A DNA stretch of 64,000 bases from Shewanella marina JCM 15074 (GCF_000614975.1 NZ_BALM01000008.1:62001-126000), one strand, 5' to 3'. Shown: positions 8,517 through 18,506, counted from the stretch's first letter. The notes: generated by a model not told the origin, from the sequence alone. Numbers and translations: made by a program.

Positions 8517-8635
8517 CAGGGTCTCTTGATTTAGCTAATAACAGAAACCGTGCATGTTAACTCAAAGACGATAATGAGTTGCGTTTGAATTGATGGTTTG
8601 TGATAAGTCGCACACTAATTCTGAATTAGTATTTT

Positions 8636-9103
8636 TTACTCTGCTACTTTCACTTTAACCACAACTTTACGTACTTGCTGAGGTTGCTCACTGACTCCAG
8701 GCATATGAATATCTGTTGGGAAGAAAATAGCAAACATGCCAGCTTTTAATTGCACAAAAGAAGCATCTGCAGCATTGCTGGAATAGTCAAATTGACAAAA
8801 GTCACGTTCAGTATTGTATGCTTGGCTTGGCGTCTGTGCCGCTAATGGTAAGTAGCCACATAGCTCTTGGCCTTGAGCCACATATTGCACATCAATATAG
8901 CGTTGGTGAGCCTCAAAAGGGGATGATTGTGGCTGCTGGGTTTGGTAATCGTTAACAATAGCAAATATATTATCGCCATCAATATGATAGGTGCCGCGTG
9001 CTAATGCATCAATATCAGTATTGGCAAGGTAGGCTAAAGCCATTTGAATTCGTTCGCCAAGATGTTGGTATAAGTGGCGGTTTGCTAAGGTATCTAAAAT
9101 CAT
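8636..9103 (-). CDS. YhcH/YjgK/YiaL (DUF386) family protein
   Basis: A 155-residue cupin-like protein. Family motifs are seen: the start MILDTLANRHLYQHLG, GTYHIDGDNIFAIVNDYQT, FEAHQRYIDVQYVAQGQE and the C-terminal FAIFFPTDIHMPGV with the conserved metal-binding His. YhcH-type proteins are linked to sialic-acid and sugar catabolism in other bacteria, with a proposed sugar isomerase or anomerase role, but no sugar genes lie nearby, so the substrate is open. The start is ATG at 9103, with a GGAG-like site (AGGAGAAC read on the minus strand) just before it. It is divergent from the patatin gene. Confidence 0.85.
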   Translation of the reverse strand: MILDTLANRHLYQHLGERIQMALAYLANTDIDALARGTYHIDGDNIFAIVNDYQTQQPQSSPFEAHQRYIDVQYVAQGQELCGYLPLAAQTPSQAYNTERDFCQFDYSSNAADASFVQLKAGMFAIFFPTDIHMPGVSEQPQQVRKVVVKVKVAE

Positions 9104-9164
9104 AGGGTTCTCCTGCTGTGATAAGCAATGCTAGCATTTATCTGATAATTTAGAAGGGTTTTTA

Positions 9165-10217
9165 ATGGGTGGATTACAACTACTTGCGGGCTCGACTGCA
9201 ATAAAGACCATAACCGAGCAAGGCATTAATCAAGCTGACTTTGGTGTGATGTTAGCTGCTTCTGGTGGGCCTAAGTGGTTGGCAGTTGCAGGGCTTGATA
9301 AATATCTGTTTAGTGAGTTTTTTAAAGAGAGACAAACGCCATTAGATACGTTGGGCACCTCATCAGGCGCATGGCGATTAGCTTGTTTTGCACAGCAGCA
9401 ACCATTGGCCGCTTATCAACGTTTTCAGCAAGCTTATATTGAACAGCGTTATGAGGTGAAGCCTAAACCGCAGCAAGTTAGTGATAATGTTGCGACGATA
9501 TTGAGCTACATTCTGGGGACTGAATTGGGGCGTGATATCGTCAGCCATCCCTATATTAATAGTCAGTTTATTGCATGTCGCGCTAAAGGACTGAATCGCA
9601 GCCAGTCTCCTATATTATTGAGTACTGGTTTGGCTGTGACTGGCTTAAGTAATTTATTGAGTCGCGGTAGCTTAGCCACATATTTTGAACGATTTCTGTT
9701 TTCAACAAAAAAAATAAGTTCAGCCTTTTCATTAACGGATTTACCGACGCAACATATCAGTTTGACTGAAGCTAATATTGCCGATGTATTACGTGCAAGT
9801 GGCTCTATTCCACTATTAATGGCGCCAGTTAAGCAAATATCGGGTGCTCCTGCTGGGGTGTATTATGATGGCGGTATTACTGATTACCATTTTGATTTAG
9901 CCCTGCCAGAATCTAAGGGAATGGTGATTTACCCACACTTTAACCAGTATATTAGTCCCGGTTGGTTTGATAAGAGTTTGCCGTGGCGTAGAGCCCGCGC
10001 AAATTACCATAATGCATTAGTGTTAGCGCCTAGCGCTGAGTTTGTTGCCCGCTTACCTTATGGCAAAATTCCTGATCGTAGTGATTTTGCTAAGATGGAT
10101 ACTGAGACTCGCATTAATAATTGGAATCAAGTGTCATCGTTAAGCGAGCACCTTGCTGATGAGTTTAATGAGTTATTGCATCAGCAAGACTTCGGCGCCA
10201 AGTTAGTGCCAATTTAA
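9165..10217 (+). CDS. Patatin-like phospholipase family protein
   Basis: A 350-residue cytosolic protein with no signal peptide. The oxyanion segment ASGGPKW (about 32-38), the nucleophile elbow GTSSG (GXSXG, about 64-68) and the second catalytic motif DGG in YYDGGITDYH (about 238) form the Ser-Asp dyad of patatin lipid acyl hydrolases. The likely role is hydrolysis of phospholipid or other acyl esters. Its only close neighbours are the divergent YhcH-like gene and the downstream Lon-domain gene, which has its own ribosome site. The start ATG at 9165 follows an AGAAGGG site. No toxin-secretion features are seen. Confidence 0.85.
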   Translation: MGGLQLLAGSTAIKTITEQGINQADFGVMLAASGGPKWLAVAGLDKYLFSEFFKERQTPLDTLGTSSGAWRLACFAQQQPLAAYQRFQQAYIEQRYEVKPKPQQVSDNVATILSYILGTELGRDIVSHPYINSQFIACRAKGLNRSQSPILLSTGLAVTGLSNLLSRGSLATYFERFLFSTKKISSAFSLTDLPTQHISLTEANIADVLRASGSIPLLMAPVKQISGAPAGVYYDGGITDYHFDLALPESKGMVIYPHFNQYISPGWFDKSLPWRRARANYHNALVLAPSAEFVARLPYGKIPDRSDFAKMDTETRINNWNQVSSLSEHLADEFNELLHQQDFGAKLVPI

Positions 10218-10261
10218 CGGAATTTCAGTGCACAATTATGGTCTAAAATTATAATACTTAT

Positions 10262-10292
10262 ATCCCCATGCAATATCAGAACATTTGGGGAT
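10262..10292 (+). terminator. Possible hairpin behind the patatin gene
   Basis: ATCCCCA (10262-10268) pairs with TGGGGAT (10286-10292) across a 17-base loop. No T-run follows, so it is a weak terminator candidate. Confidence 0.35.
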
Positions 10293-10380
10293 TGCTAATG
10301 CTAAATAAACGAAAGCTTATTACCACCTGCTACAATTAAGCTATCACTGGTTAATGTGACCTTTCGTTTAAGGAGGGCAT

Positions 10381-10953
10381 ATGCGTACCGTACAAATGGG
10401 CTTACTTGCTGTTGATGATCTATTGCTACCTCAAGGGCGAATTGAAGTGGCAATTGCTGAACCGTGTTATTTGCGCATGGTCGCAGAGGCGCTAAAAGGC
10501 CATTACCCATTAGCTTTTGGAATGTTGAAACCTAAAGCGAGTCCTCCTTGTTATCCCATTGCGACTGAATGCAAAATTATCGATTTTAATCAATTAGAAG
10601 ATGGCTGCTTAACGGTTGTGTTAGAGGGCTTACAACGGGTAAAAATTTTATCAGCAGGTCAGCAGCAGGATGGTTTATGGCAGGTTCGTACTCTGGCTAA
10701 ACCTAATTGGCAAGAGGAGCCCATAGCAGCAGAATTTGAACTGATTAGTGTGGCATTAGCCCAGTTCTATCAAGTTAACCCTGCTATTAAAGAGTTATAT
10801 GGCACCTTATATCTTGATGATGCAACCTGGGTCAGTCAGCGCTGGTTAGAAGTGTTACCACTTTATAATCATGATAAACAAAAGTTATTGAGCCAACCTG
10901 ATTGCCATAAAACCATGGATTTTGTATTGAGTTTGATAAAATCCCATGCTTAA
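10381..10953 (+). CDS. Lon N-terminal (LON substrate-binding) domain protein
   Basis: A 190-residue protein made of a single LON substrate-binding domain: LLLPQGRIEVAIAEPCYLRMV at the start, then CKIIDFNQLEDGCLTVVLEGLQRVKI, typical of Lon N-domains. The ATPase and protease domains of Lon are absent, as in free-standing YcbX/CRBN-like LON-domain proteins. The start is firm: ATG 10381 is preceded by AAGGAGGG four bases upstream. The role is unknown; such proteins are thought to bind unfolded or regulatory partners. The next gene follows after about 60 bases and may be cotranscribed. Confidence 0.8.
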   Translation: MRTVQMGLLAVDDLLLPQGRIEVAIAEPCYLRMVAEALKGHYPLAFGMLKPKASPPCYPIATECKIIDFNQLEDGCLTVVLEGLQRVKILSAGQQQDGLWQVRTLAKPNWQEEPIAAEFELISVALAQFYQVNPAIKELYGTLYLDDATWVSQRWLEVLPLYNHDKQKLLSQPDCHKTMDFVLSLIKSHA

Positions 10954-11013
10954 TGAATTTGGCGTCCAATAGTAAAAACGTTAACATAGGCGCTTTTGTG
11001 CTTGGTTAAAGTT

Positions 11014-11885
11014 ATGAGTTCTCCTGCCTGTGCGGCGCAGCGTCATATATCGTGTTACCCCGTCAAGCTGATGCTCCTGCAACGGTTTTTGAATTCTTGG
11101 TTGGCCATTTTACTCAAGTGACTGCTGAACAATGGCAGCAGCGTATTATTGATGGCAAAGTGCATTGGCAAGATGGTCAATTAATTGAGTTAACGACGCC
11201 ATATCGACCTGCTACACGGGTTTATTATTACCGTGAGGTCAGCCATGAAAAGAAAATCCCTTTTGCAGAACAGATTTTATATCAGGATGAATATAAAATT
11301 ATTGTGGTGAAGCCCCATTTCTTACCGGTTACGCCAAGCGGTCATTTTGTTAATGAGTGTTTAGTGCATCGGCTACGTATTGCGACTGGAATAGAGACTA
11401 TCGCACCCGCTCATCGATTAGATCGAGATACGGCAGGAGTGATGTTAATGACCGTTCAACCTGAGACTCGTCATCGTTACCATGAGTTATTTGCCAAGGG
11501 ACGCATTCATAAACGTTATCATGCGTTAGCTAAATTAACGCCACCATTATTACAGCAGTACCAACAGGGCGAGTTAGTGCTCCCTTACTCGGTTACGGTT
11601 AAGAATCGATTACAAAAGTCTACCCCTAGCTTTTTAATGCAAATTGTAGAGGGTGAAAACAATAGCCACTCTGAAATCAGCTTAGTTGCCGTAAAAGGGG
11701 ATATTGGTTTGTTCGAATTAAGCCCGATTACAGGCAAAACTCATCAATTACGAATGCATATGTTGAGTTTAGGCATGCCTTTAATCAATGATCGCTTCTA
11801 TCCTGAACTACAACCAAAGACTGAAGATGATTTTGAGCGGCCTTTACAATTAATGGCTAGAAGCTTGAGTTTACTGACCCGATGA
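11014..11885 (+). CDS. RluA-family pseudouridine synthase with a probable one-base deletion near the N-terminus
   Basis: An RNA pseudouridine synthase: the catalytic motif HRLDRDTAGVMLM is centred on the conserved Asp, and a later KTHQLRMHM motif is also intact. The continuous open frame starts at GTG 11052 (277 residues). However, ATG 11014 in another frame encodes MSSPACAAQRHIS, the kind of N-terminus expected in this family (xxPACAxxRHxSxxxLP), and runs straight into VLPRQADAPATVFEFL if one G is restored at 11052 (TCGTG to TCGGTG). I therefore give the full locus and read the short frame as a sequence error or a mild truncation. The enzyme core is unaffected. The RNA target (23S rRNA or tRNA) cannot be told. 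Confidence 0.7.
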
Positions 11886-12030
11886 CAAATCAACCCCATT
11901 TTTTGAAGTTGACGGTTTAACAAAATCGCTACAATCAGCTTGAGGTTAATGATTAGGCAGGCTAAACTTTACGCATACATGGATATTTGTGGCTAAGTTG
12001 TCCCAATTTAGTCAAGTTGAAGGAGCCAAC

Positions 12031-12303
12031 ATGAAACCTGTCAGTTTTTTACTTATCGCAGCTGCATTTGTAGCAACCTTATTGCTAATGAATACTGATG
12101 TGACTTCAGTAAAAGAAGCAAAAGTCGGTTTATCTGCGGCATTACTTGATTCTATGGCGTCTAAAGGTCGCACTATTCAAATGACATTACCATCAGTGAG
12201 TTATAGCCCTGAAAATGAACCGCAGCTGGTGATTACTCAAACAATGCCGTCATACGATATCAGTAATAGCATTAGTGAAACCCGTATGGCGACGGCTAAA
12301 TAA
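12031..12303 (+). CDS. Small hypothetical protein with N-terminal membrane segment
   Basis: A 90-residue protein. ATG 12031 is preferred over the GTG at 11989 because AAGGAG lies 8 bases upstream. Residues 4-20 (VSFLLIAAAFVATLLLM) form a signal anchor or signal peptide; the remainder is polar with no recognised domain and no cysteine. It stands alone before a terminator shared with the convergent PhoD-like gene. I do not recognise a family. Confidence 0.6.
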   Translation: MKPVSFLLIAAAFVATLLLMNTDVTSVKEAKVGLSAALLDSMASKGRTIQMTLPSVSYSPENEPQLVITQTMPSYDISNSISETRMATAK

Positions 12304-12346
12304 ATTTTTGGCTTAATCCTGCTATAAAGCCTTTATCGGCGCTTAA

Positions 12347-12382
12347 TAAAAACCGTTACCGACATCGTCGCTAACGGTTTTG
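12347..12382. terminator. Terminator between convergent genes
   Basis: AAAACCGTTA and TAACGGTTTT form a stem around a short loop, with A and T tracts outside. It ends both the small plus-strand gene and the PhoD-like gene. Confidence 0.8.
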
Positions 12383-12386
12383 TTGT

Positions 12387-14276
12387 TTAAGACTTGTTCG
12401 CTATAAATTCTGTCACACTGCCATCACCATGGCGCACGAGTATTTGCTTGGGCGCTCCATTCTCTGCAAAACTGACTTCACCTATACCGCTGTTATTGAC
12501 TAACTGTGGTTTCTTATGACCATTAGGTAATCTCGTTCTAATCGACATACGTTTGCGTTTAGTAAACCAGTTTAATGGTGACTTTCTTGCATATAAATAT
12601 CGATTAAGTCTTTCAAAAATAGGCAGTAATTTTTCAGGAAATTGATTTTTAATACCGCTGCAAGTGATTTGGTAAATATGAGGACTCTGGTTACGAAAAC
12701 GGATTTGGATATCGTAACTAAATGAGTAATGCACATCGCCAGATAAAATCACAAATTGTTGTGGTGTTTTGCGGTGTAAGAAAATACTCAATAATGCTTC
12801 AGCCGCGCCGGGATGCGCCATCCAGTTTTCTGCATCGACAAACAGTGATGCGCCCCAGAATGTGGCAAAACGCTGAATCGCTTCAATAGCCTTAACACCA
12901 AAAATGGGTGAAGGTGATACGATGATGATTTTATCCTGACCGATTAACTCATGTTGTAAATCCATCAAGGCTTCCCAATCCATTAAGCCTGATGGTTTCG
13001 CTAAGTTTGCTTCACTGCGCCAACGTCGAGTACGTGTATCAAGTACTATCAATTTAGGACTGGTATCTAAGTGATAATGCCACTGCTCAAATTTAAACAG
13101 TTGCTCAATCAGTTGCAGTTGTTCTTGTGGTTGACCAGACTCAAAAAATTGACTTAGCAAAGGTTTTATCTGACTAAAATTCTGCGGTTGATTACCTAAA
13201 CCTTGAAATAAGGTGTAGCCAATTAGCGCATTACCAATAATCTGTTTTGAAAATGGATGTTCGTAGGCGGCATATTCCCATTTAGCCGTTAAATTCCAAT
13301 CATCGGTGACATCGTGATCATCAAAAATCATATAACTGGGAATATGTGCCAGTAAACGCCTTACTTGAGTTAAGCCTGCAACAAAGCGATTGATATACGT
13401 GAGTTGTTTTTGCCATAACTCAAGTTGCTTTTGATTAAGCCCTTGTGGTTGTGGATCTATTTCAATTAAGCGCCACAATTCAGGTGACCATATTAATAGA
13501 TATAGCGCAATGACCTCTGCCACGCTGACTAGGTGATTTTGCGCCGCTGAAGAGGTGAAAATTGGGTGATTGATATACCAACGATATAAGGGCAATTTAG
13601 CGGGATATTCAGTACGCGGCAGTAAGTTGCTGGCTCGATTAATCATCGTAGCTGCTTGGTAAGGAATATCATGACTAGACGCGATTGGCGCTTGCATAAA
13701 TTGTTCATCGCGCAAGCCTAATAAGTTAATCACTTGGCCGATAGCACTGAGCATCGGCGCAGCGATATCATCAACGTAGACTTGATCTCCTGACATCATG
13801 ATTAATGCTGGCCGCTGCTGAATATCCGTTAAGCTGGCAATATTATTATCGGCCGTAACAAGGGCATCATCACTGTGATGGTGTGGGTTACGGCAGGAGC
13901 CATGTAATAGCTTATCTATTTTGCTTTTGACAATAAACTGAGGTTGGGCTTGTTGATGGTAGGTCAGCTGGTCTATCTGGCTAAATAGATCGCCATGAAC
14001 CGCATCAATAATTTGGTAACTGACCACTTGGTTATCTGTGAATAAGTCAGTTTGTGCCAGTTCTATTTGATAAAAAAATGCCTGTTTACCTAAAGCCAAT
14101 TCAAACGTATTTAACCTTGTTAGTGGGTGATTACTTGCGTCATTAAATACCACTGATTCGAGTGATAATGCTTGGCTAGTTACAAAGTTAAGGGTGAAAT
14201 GGTGGCTGTCACAGTGACGTAATATAGGACCTGTCAGCAGTAAAGGTAAGAGGGAAGAACGAGTCATGATATTCAC
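12387..14276 (-). CDS. PhoD-like alkaline phosphatase D family metallophosphoesterase
   Basis: A 629-residue protein with the metal-binding motifs of the PhoD superfamily: GSCRNPHHH before the core, SGDQVYVDDIA (about residues 162-171), YMIFDDHDVTDDWN in the middle and VILSGDVHYSFSYD near the C-terminus. Members hydrolyse phosphate mono- or diesters using Ca/Fe or similar metals. No signal peptide is clear, so this one may be cytoplasmic, as in some Shewanella and Pseudomonas relatives. The start MNIMTRSS at 14276 could also be the second ATG three codons later. It is monocistronic; an inverted repeat (AAACGAC and GTCGTTT, around 14349-14369) lies upstream between it and the next gene. Confidence 0.8.
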   Translation of the reverse strand: MNIMTRSSLLPLLLTGPILRHCDSHHFTLNFVTSQALSLESVVFNDASNHPLTRLNTFELALGKQAFFYQIELAQTDLFTDNQVVSYQIIDAVHGDLFSQIDQLTYHQQAQPQFIVKSKIDKLLHGSCRNPHHHSDDALVTADNNIASLTDIQQRPALIMMSGDQVYVDDIAAPMLSAIGQVINLLGLRDEQFMQAPIASSHDIPYQAATMINRASNLLPRTEYPAKLPLYRWYINHPIFTSSAAQNHLVSVAEVIALYLLIWSPELWRLIEIDPQPQGLNQKQLELWQKQLTYINRFVAGLTQVRRLLAHIPSYMIFDDHDVTDDWNLTAKWEYAAYEHPFSKQIIGNALIGYTLFQGLGNQPQNFSQIKPLLSQFFESGQPQEQLQLIEQLFKFEQWHYHLDTSPKLIVLDTRTRRWRSEANLAKPSGLMDWEALMDLQHELIGQDKIIIVSPSPIFGVKAIEAIQRFATFWGASLFVDAENWMAHPGAAEALLSIFLHRKTPQQFVILSGDVHYSFSYDIQIRFRNQSPHIYQITCSGIKNQFPEKLLPIFERLNRYLYARKSPLNWFTKRKRMSIRTRLPNGHKKPQLVNNSGIGEVSFAENGAPKQILVRHGDGSVTEFIANKS

Positions 14277-14456
14277 TATTAACTGAAATTATTATCAGCA
14301 TAACCAACTGCTTTTTTAAACACCAATGAATAATTGTTAGTAAATCCTCAAACGACATCTAGTCGTTTGGGAATATGTATTTGCTGGTTGCTAATTAAGC
14401 GATATCTGTTAGCTTAAATGATTGGTAAAACTTTTGTCTGATAATAGGAGAGGTTT

Positions 14457-14639
14457 ATGTTGGCATCCTTACGTTGGTTACTACTGGCGATGTTGATTAC
14501 TGGCGCAATATTATCTTATGGACTCGGTAGTATTCATGGGCTTGGTGTATTTATTGCTGTTGCACTGGGCTTTGAACTCTTTTTTTGGGTGGTGTTACGT
14601 ATGACACGACCTAAGGCCGAAACCCGTTCCGTGTCATAG
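14457..14639 (+). CDS. Small two-helix membrane protein
   Basis: A 60-residue protein with two membrane segments (LRWLLLAMLITGAILSYGLG and LGVFIAVALGFELFFWVVL) and a basic tail. The ATG follows an AGGAGAGG ribosome site, supporting real translation. It is convergent with the response-regulator gene 28 bases away. I know no function. Confidence 0.65.
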   Translation: MLASLRWLLLAMLITGAILSYGLGSIHGLGVFIAVALGFELFFWVVLRMTRPKAETRSVS

Positions 14640-14666
14640 CCCAAATATCCCCGTTAGTGACAATGC

Positions 14667-15272
14667 TCATAACGTGGTTGCGGGGACAATTAAGCTAGAG
14701 AATTTTACCAATTCCGCCATATTATGCACCTCCAGTTTTTTCATTATCTTGGCTCTATGTACTTCAATGGTACGCAAACTGACATATAAAAATTCAGCCA
14801 TCTGTTTATTAGTTTTGCCAGAGATAACTAAGCTTAATACTTGGGTTTCGCGTTCGCTTAATAGTGCCAGTTTTTGTTGTAGATTCACTTGTTGTAACTG
14901 TTGTTGGCTATGTAACATGGCTTTTTCGATTGCAGCCACTAACTCTTTACCGACGACGGGTTTTTGAAAAAAGTCACTGGCCCCTTTTCTAAAGGCATCT
15001 AATGCCATCGGTAGATCACCATGACCCGTCATAAAGATAATGGCTAAGGGACTATGTTGCTCAAGTAAATTTTGCTGCAACATCTGACCGCTTACTTCAG
15101 GCATTTTGCTATCTAAAATAACGCAACCAGCTTGCTGACTATCAACCTGTTGGCAGAAGTTGATGGCGCTATTAAAGGTCTGAACTTGATAGCCATATTG
15201 GGTCAACATAAAGCTTAATGAGTCCAATACTGCGGCATCATCGTCGACTAAAAATAAAGGAAGTTGCTGCAT
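14667..15272 (-). CDS. LuxR-type response regulator of a thiosulfate/tetrathionate two-component system (ThsR/TtrR-like)
   Basis: A 201-residue FixJ-class regulator. The receiver domain has the acidic pocket VDDD (9-12) and the phospho-acceptor Asp54 in CVILDSKMPEVSG, the switch Thr in FMTGHGDLP and Lys in FFQKPVV. The C-terminal LuxR helix-turn-helix is LSERETQVLSLVISGKTNKQ followed by SLRTIEVHRAKIMKKL. It is divergent from the sensor kinase gene 200 bases away, and 5 kb from phsABC. In other Shewanella such pairs (TtrSR, ThsSR) sense tetrathionate or thiosulfate and activate ttr or phs reductase genes; the location near phsABC favours thiosulfate sensing. Confidence 0.8.
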   Translation of the reverse strand: MQQLPLFLVDDDAAVLDSLSFMLTQYGYQVQTFNSAINFCQQVDSQQAGCVILDSKMPEVSGQMLQQNLLEQHSPLAIIFMTGHGDLPMALDAFRKGASDFFQKPVVGKELVAAIEKAMLHSQQQLQQVNLQQKLALLSERETQVLSLVISGKTNKQMAEFLYVSLRTIEVHRAKIMKKLEVHNMAELVKFSSLIVPATTL

Positions 15273-15473
15273 GAGAGTACTGGCTAATAATGGGAGGTGG
15301 TGTTAATTATGAATAAAATATCAATTAAACAAAATTAGTGTGGTGAATTTTTGAACTTGCTCACTAATTTAGATAATTGAGCATGAGTTATCACTAATAA
15401 CGTTAAGGATTAATACTAAGCCACTGAAAACTGGTTTAAAATAATTAGCTTTATAGTGATGAGGTCATTTTGA

Positions 15474-17275
15474 TTGGCTAATTGGTTCCGCTTACTTTTA
15501 TTGATAGTTTGTTTTTTTTCTCATGCCGTAATGGCTAATGATACTAAAGGGGTCAACGTTTATCGTATCGGCGTGTTAGCAATTATGGTATTGAACAAGC
15601 GCAGCATAGATGGCAACCCACCATGGATTATTTGTCACAGCATGTGGCCGATGCCAAATTTGAAGTCATTCCACTTAATTTTAAGCAGATGAGCCATGAA
15701 TTACGGTCGCGTCAGCTATCATTTATTATTACTAATCCGGGGCAATATCTTGAATTAAGCCATTATGTGCCCTTGTCATGGTTGGCCACCATGCGCAGTC
15801 GCCAGCACAATGGTGCTACCTTTGCGATTGGTTCAACCATTATTGTTCGAGCAGACAGTCCGATTACTGAAATTGAAGACTTACGTGATAAGAACATTGT
15901 TGCCAGTGATCCGCAAGCACTCGGGGGGTATCAGGCTACGATTGGTTTATTAAAGCGCTTAGGTTATCGGCCTGAACAATTTTTTAAGCATGTAAACTTC
16001 TTGGGATTCCCGCTAGAGCCTCTTATTTACCAAGTGCGTGACGGGACTGCAGATGCTGCAATCGCACCGTTTTGTACCTTAGAAGATATGATTAAAAAAG
16101 GGTTAGTCAATAAAGCTGACTTTAGAGTGGTGCATCCGATTAAGTCGACTAATATAGGTTGTAAACTCAGTACCGCGTTATACCCAAACTGGTCTTTTGC
16201 GGCGTCAGATAAAGTGCCTCATGAAGTCAGTAAAGCGGTGACTAAAGCCTTGTTTGAGCTATCGCCAGATCATCAAGCGGCAATTCGTGCTGATAATCAA
16301 GGTTGGACGGCACCAATTAGTCATCTAAATGTGATTAAACTCTTTAAAGAATTAAGTACTCCAACGAGTCCGCCAACCTTGTTTCAAAGTCTGTTAGATT
16401 GGGGCGAACGTAATAAAGAACTCGGTTTGGCCATTTTGCTTATTATATTATTATCTACCATTTATCATTTTTGGTTACAGCTTAAGTTTAAGCAAAAAAG
16501 TGATAACTTATTAGCGGTTGAACGAGAGCTGAAAGTCAAAGCAGTAGCGCTTGAGCGGATGCAAAGCGCGGCCATTTTAGGTGAGCTTGGGGCCGGACTT
16601 GCCCATGAAATGAATCAACCTATTGCTGCAATTACTCAGTATACCGAAGGTGCGATGTTACAGCTAAGCCGCCAAGGGCATGACAACGATGAGTTCTATG
16701 ACATTTTAGGTAAAATTAATGCGCAATCGATACGAGCTGGTTCTGTGGTACATCGTATCCATAGCTTACTTAAAAAGCGCCAAGGTGAATTTAGTCAAGT
16801 TGATTTAGCCGCATTAGTGTCTGAAACCTTAGTCTTATTTAGGCATGAGCTGATTAAACAGCAGATCACGACACAGATAGAAATTAGTGGTACTAAACGA
16901 GAGATTTATGCTGATGGAGTTGGATTAAGTCAATTATTGGCCAATGCGGTTAAAAACAGTATCGATGCATTGCAAGAGCGTACTGCCAATAGGCAGATTC
17001 AGGTACGGTTAATTTATCAAGATCAACAAGTGGTCATTCATATTTTTGATAATGGTTCAGGCTTGATGGGAGAGGCCGAGCAGTTACTCAGCACCTTTAC
17101 CTCAACTAAGGAGACTGGCCTAGGCTTAGGTTTAGCCATTTGTAAAGATGTGGCGAAGCAGCATCATGGGCAGCTGAGTTTACGTAATTGCAATGCGGTG
17201 GCTAAGCAGCTTAAATTACCGTGGCAAGAAGGTTGTATTGTTACCTTAGAGTTGCCATACAGTCATACCGATTGA
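15474..17275 (+). pseudogene. ThsS/TtrS-like sensor histidine kinase, broken by a one-base frameshift
   Basis: The kinase is split over two frames. The first part starts at TTG 15474 (ribosome site GAGG 9 bases before) with a signal peptide ending in VMA and reads VNVYRIGVLA. The second frame continues from 15581 as NYGIEQAQHRWQPTMDYLSQHV. Restoring one A at 15581 (GCAAT to GCAAAT) joins them. The product would have a PhnD-like periplasmic binding domain, a membrane segment (about 265-285 of the second part), the H-box ELGAGLAHEMNQPIAAI and the ATP-binding G-box ETGLGLGLAICKD. TtrS/ThsS sensors have this layout. If the lesion is real, export of the sensor domain is lost; it may instead be a sequence error. 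Confidence 0.8.
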
Positions 17276-17283
17276 TAGAGCAT

Positions 17284-17310
17284 AAAAAGGAGCCGTTAAG
17301 GCTCCTTTTT
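17284..17310. terminator. Bidirectional terminator
   Basis: AAAAAGGAGCC and GGCTCCTTTTT form an 11-base stem with a 5-base loop between the convergent sensor-kinase and transporter genes. Confidence 0.9.
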
Positions 17311-17324
17311 AGTGTTATACAGGG

Positions 17325-18506
17325 TCAATTTTGTTTAAAGCGAGGCGCAATATAACGGCGGCTTAGCTCCATTAATACTCCGACCAATAGTCCCACCGCA
17401 GTATTGACCAGTAAGCAGAATAAGGCGGTAAATAAGATAACGGCAATGCAGTAAGGCTTGGCGCGTAAAATATTTTTATTGTAAGCCAGTTGGTAACCTG
17501 CAATGGATAATAGGCTGCCTAAAATCGCCATAGGGATCAACCCTAACAGCCAAGCCACATCATTGCCCCAGCAAATAGCAATTAATAAACAAGTGATACC
17601 AAATATTAGTGGTGCCCACATATGACGCGCACCAAAGTGGTATTGCACTGCGAGTCCGCCTGCGCCATGACACATTGCGGTTGCGCCAAAAGGCGCAAGG
17701 CAGAAGTTAGCGATACCTGAACTTAACGCGAGATGTTTTGGTGTCAGTTTTTGCTTATCTTCAGGAAACTTTTCAGTCGCCATGGCTGATGTTGCAATAA
17801 CGGCATTGGTTAATGTCAGCGCTAATTGCGGTAATACTAATAGCACTGCCGCTTGGCTCCATTCATCAATGGTCGGCCAGCCAAGTTGCCACGGTTGATA
17901 ATTATCAAATAGCACGGCATTTTCGTTAAGGCTAAATTGCCATAGCATGCCCAAGCCGATGACTAACGGCATTGCTAAGTATTGCATCGGTAAAAAACGA
18001 CTTAAAAACAATAAAATAAAGGCGCCAAAGCCGATAATCCATGATTCTGACATCATGTTAAAGCCCATTAGCATTAGTTGAATACCAATAGCCAATTGAA
18101 TACCGATACTCACTGCCGGCGATAACTGTTTTGACATCCAAGAGATTGCACCGCTTAGGGCCAATACAATCAAAATAACCCCCATTAACATGCCACTTGC
18201 TTGCAGCATTGCAGGGCTAAGACCTTGGCTGATGACGAGTGCAGTAATCACTTTCATAGGTTGTACTGGTATCGGTCTTTTATAAAAAAGTGCCGTGGCA
18301 ATCGCAAAAATGCCAAAACCAAGAAAGATACCTTGTGGTGAGAATTGATTAAGCGCAATTAAGCCTAATACTAACGGTAGAAATGTACCTAAATCGGCGA
18401 AAGCACCACTGATTTCACCACAATATTGATTAAATTTATATTTAGCGTTTTGAACTGCCATAGAGTTTGCCATAACCATTGAACAATGCGTTTTAGCAAA
18501 AATCAT
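17325..18506 (-). CDS. MOT1-type sulfate/molybdate transporter
   Basis: A membrane protein of up to 393 residues with 10-12 membrane segments. The N-terminal EISGAFADLGTFLPLVLGLI and the PVQPMKVITALVIS segment are signatures of MOT1 transporters (SulP-related), and the duplicate half repeats LGTFLP-like and ATAMCHGAGGLAVQYHFGAR motifs. MOT1 proteins carry molybdate. The neighbouring PhsA is a molybdopterin enzyme, so molybdate supply is a sensible inferred role. The true start may be one of the later Met codons (MANSMAVQ), since the first 12 residues are not typical. Confidence 0.75.
   Translation of the reverse strand: MIFAKTHCSMVMANSMAVQNAKYKFNQYCGEISGAFADLGTFLPLVLGLIALNQFSPQGIFLGFGIFAIATALFYKRPIPVQPMKVITALVISQGLSPAMLQASGMLMGVILIVLALSGAISWMSKQLSPAVSIGIQLAIGIQLMLMGFNMMSESWIIGFGAFILLFLSRFLPMQYLAMPLVIGLGMLWQFSLNENAVLFDNYQPWQLGWPTIDEWSQAAVLLVLPQLALTLTNAVIATSAMATEKFPEDKQKLTPKHLALSSGIANFCLAPFGATAMCHGAGGLAVQYHFGARHMWAPLIFGITCLLIAICWGNDVAWLLGLIPMAILGSLLSIAGYQLAYNKNILRAKPYCIAVILFTALFCLLVNTAVGLLVGVLMELSRRYIAPRFKQN

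Noticed and set aside
15474..17275. Programmed ribosomal frameshifting in the sensor kinase
   Set aside because: No slippery heptamer or downstream stem at the junction; a single missing A is simpler.
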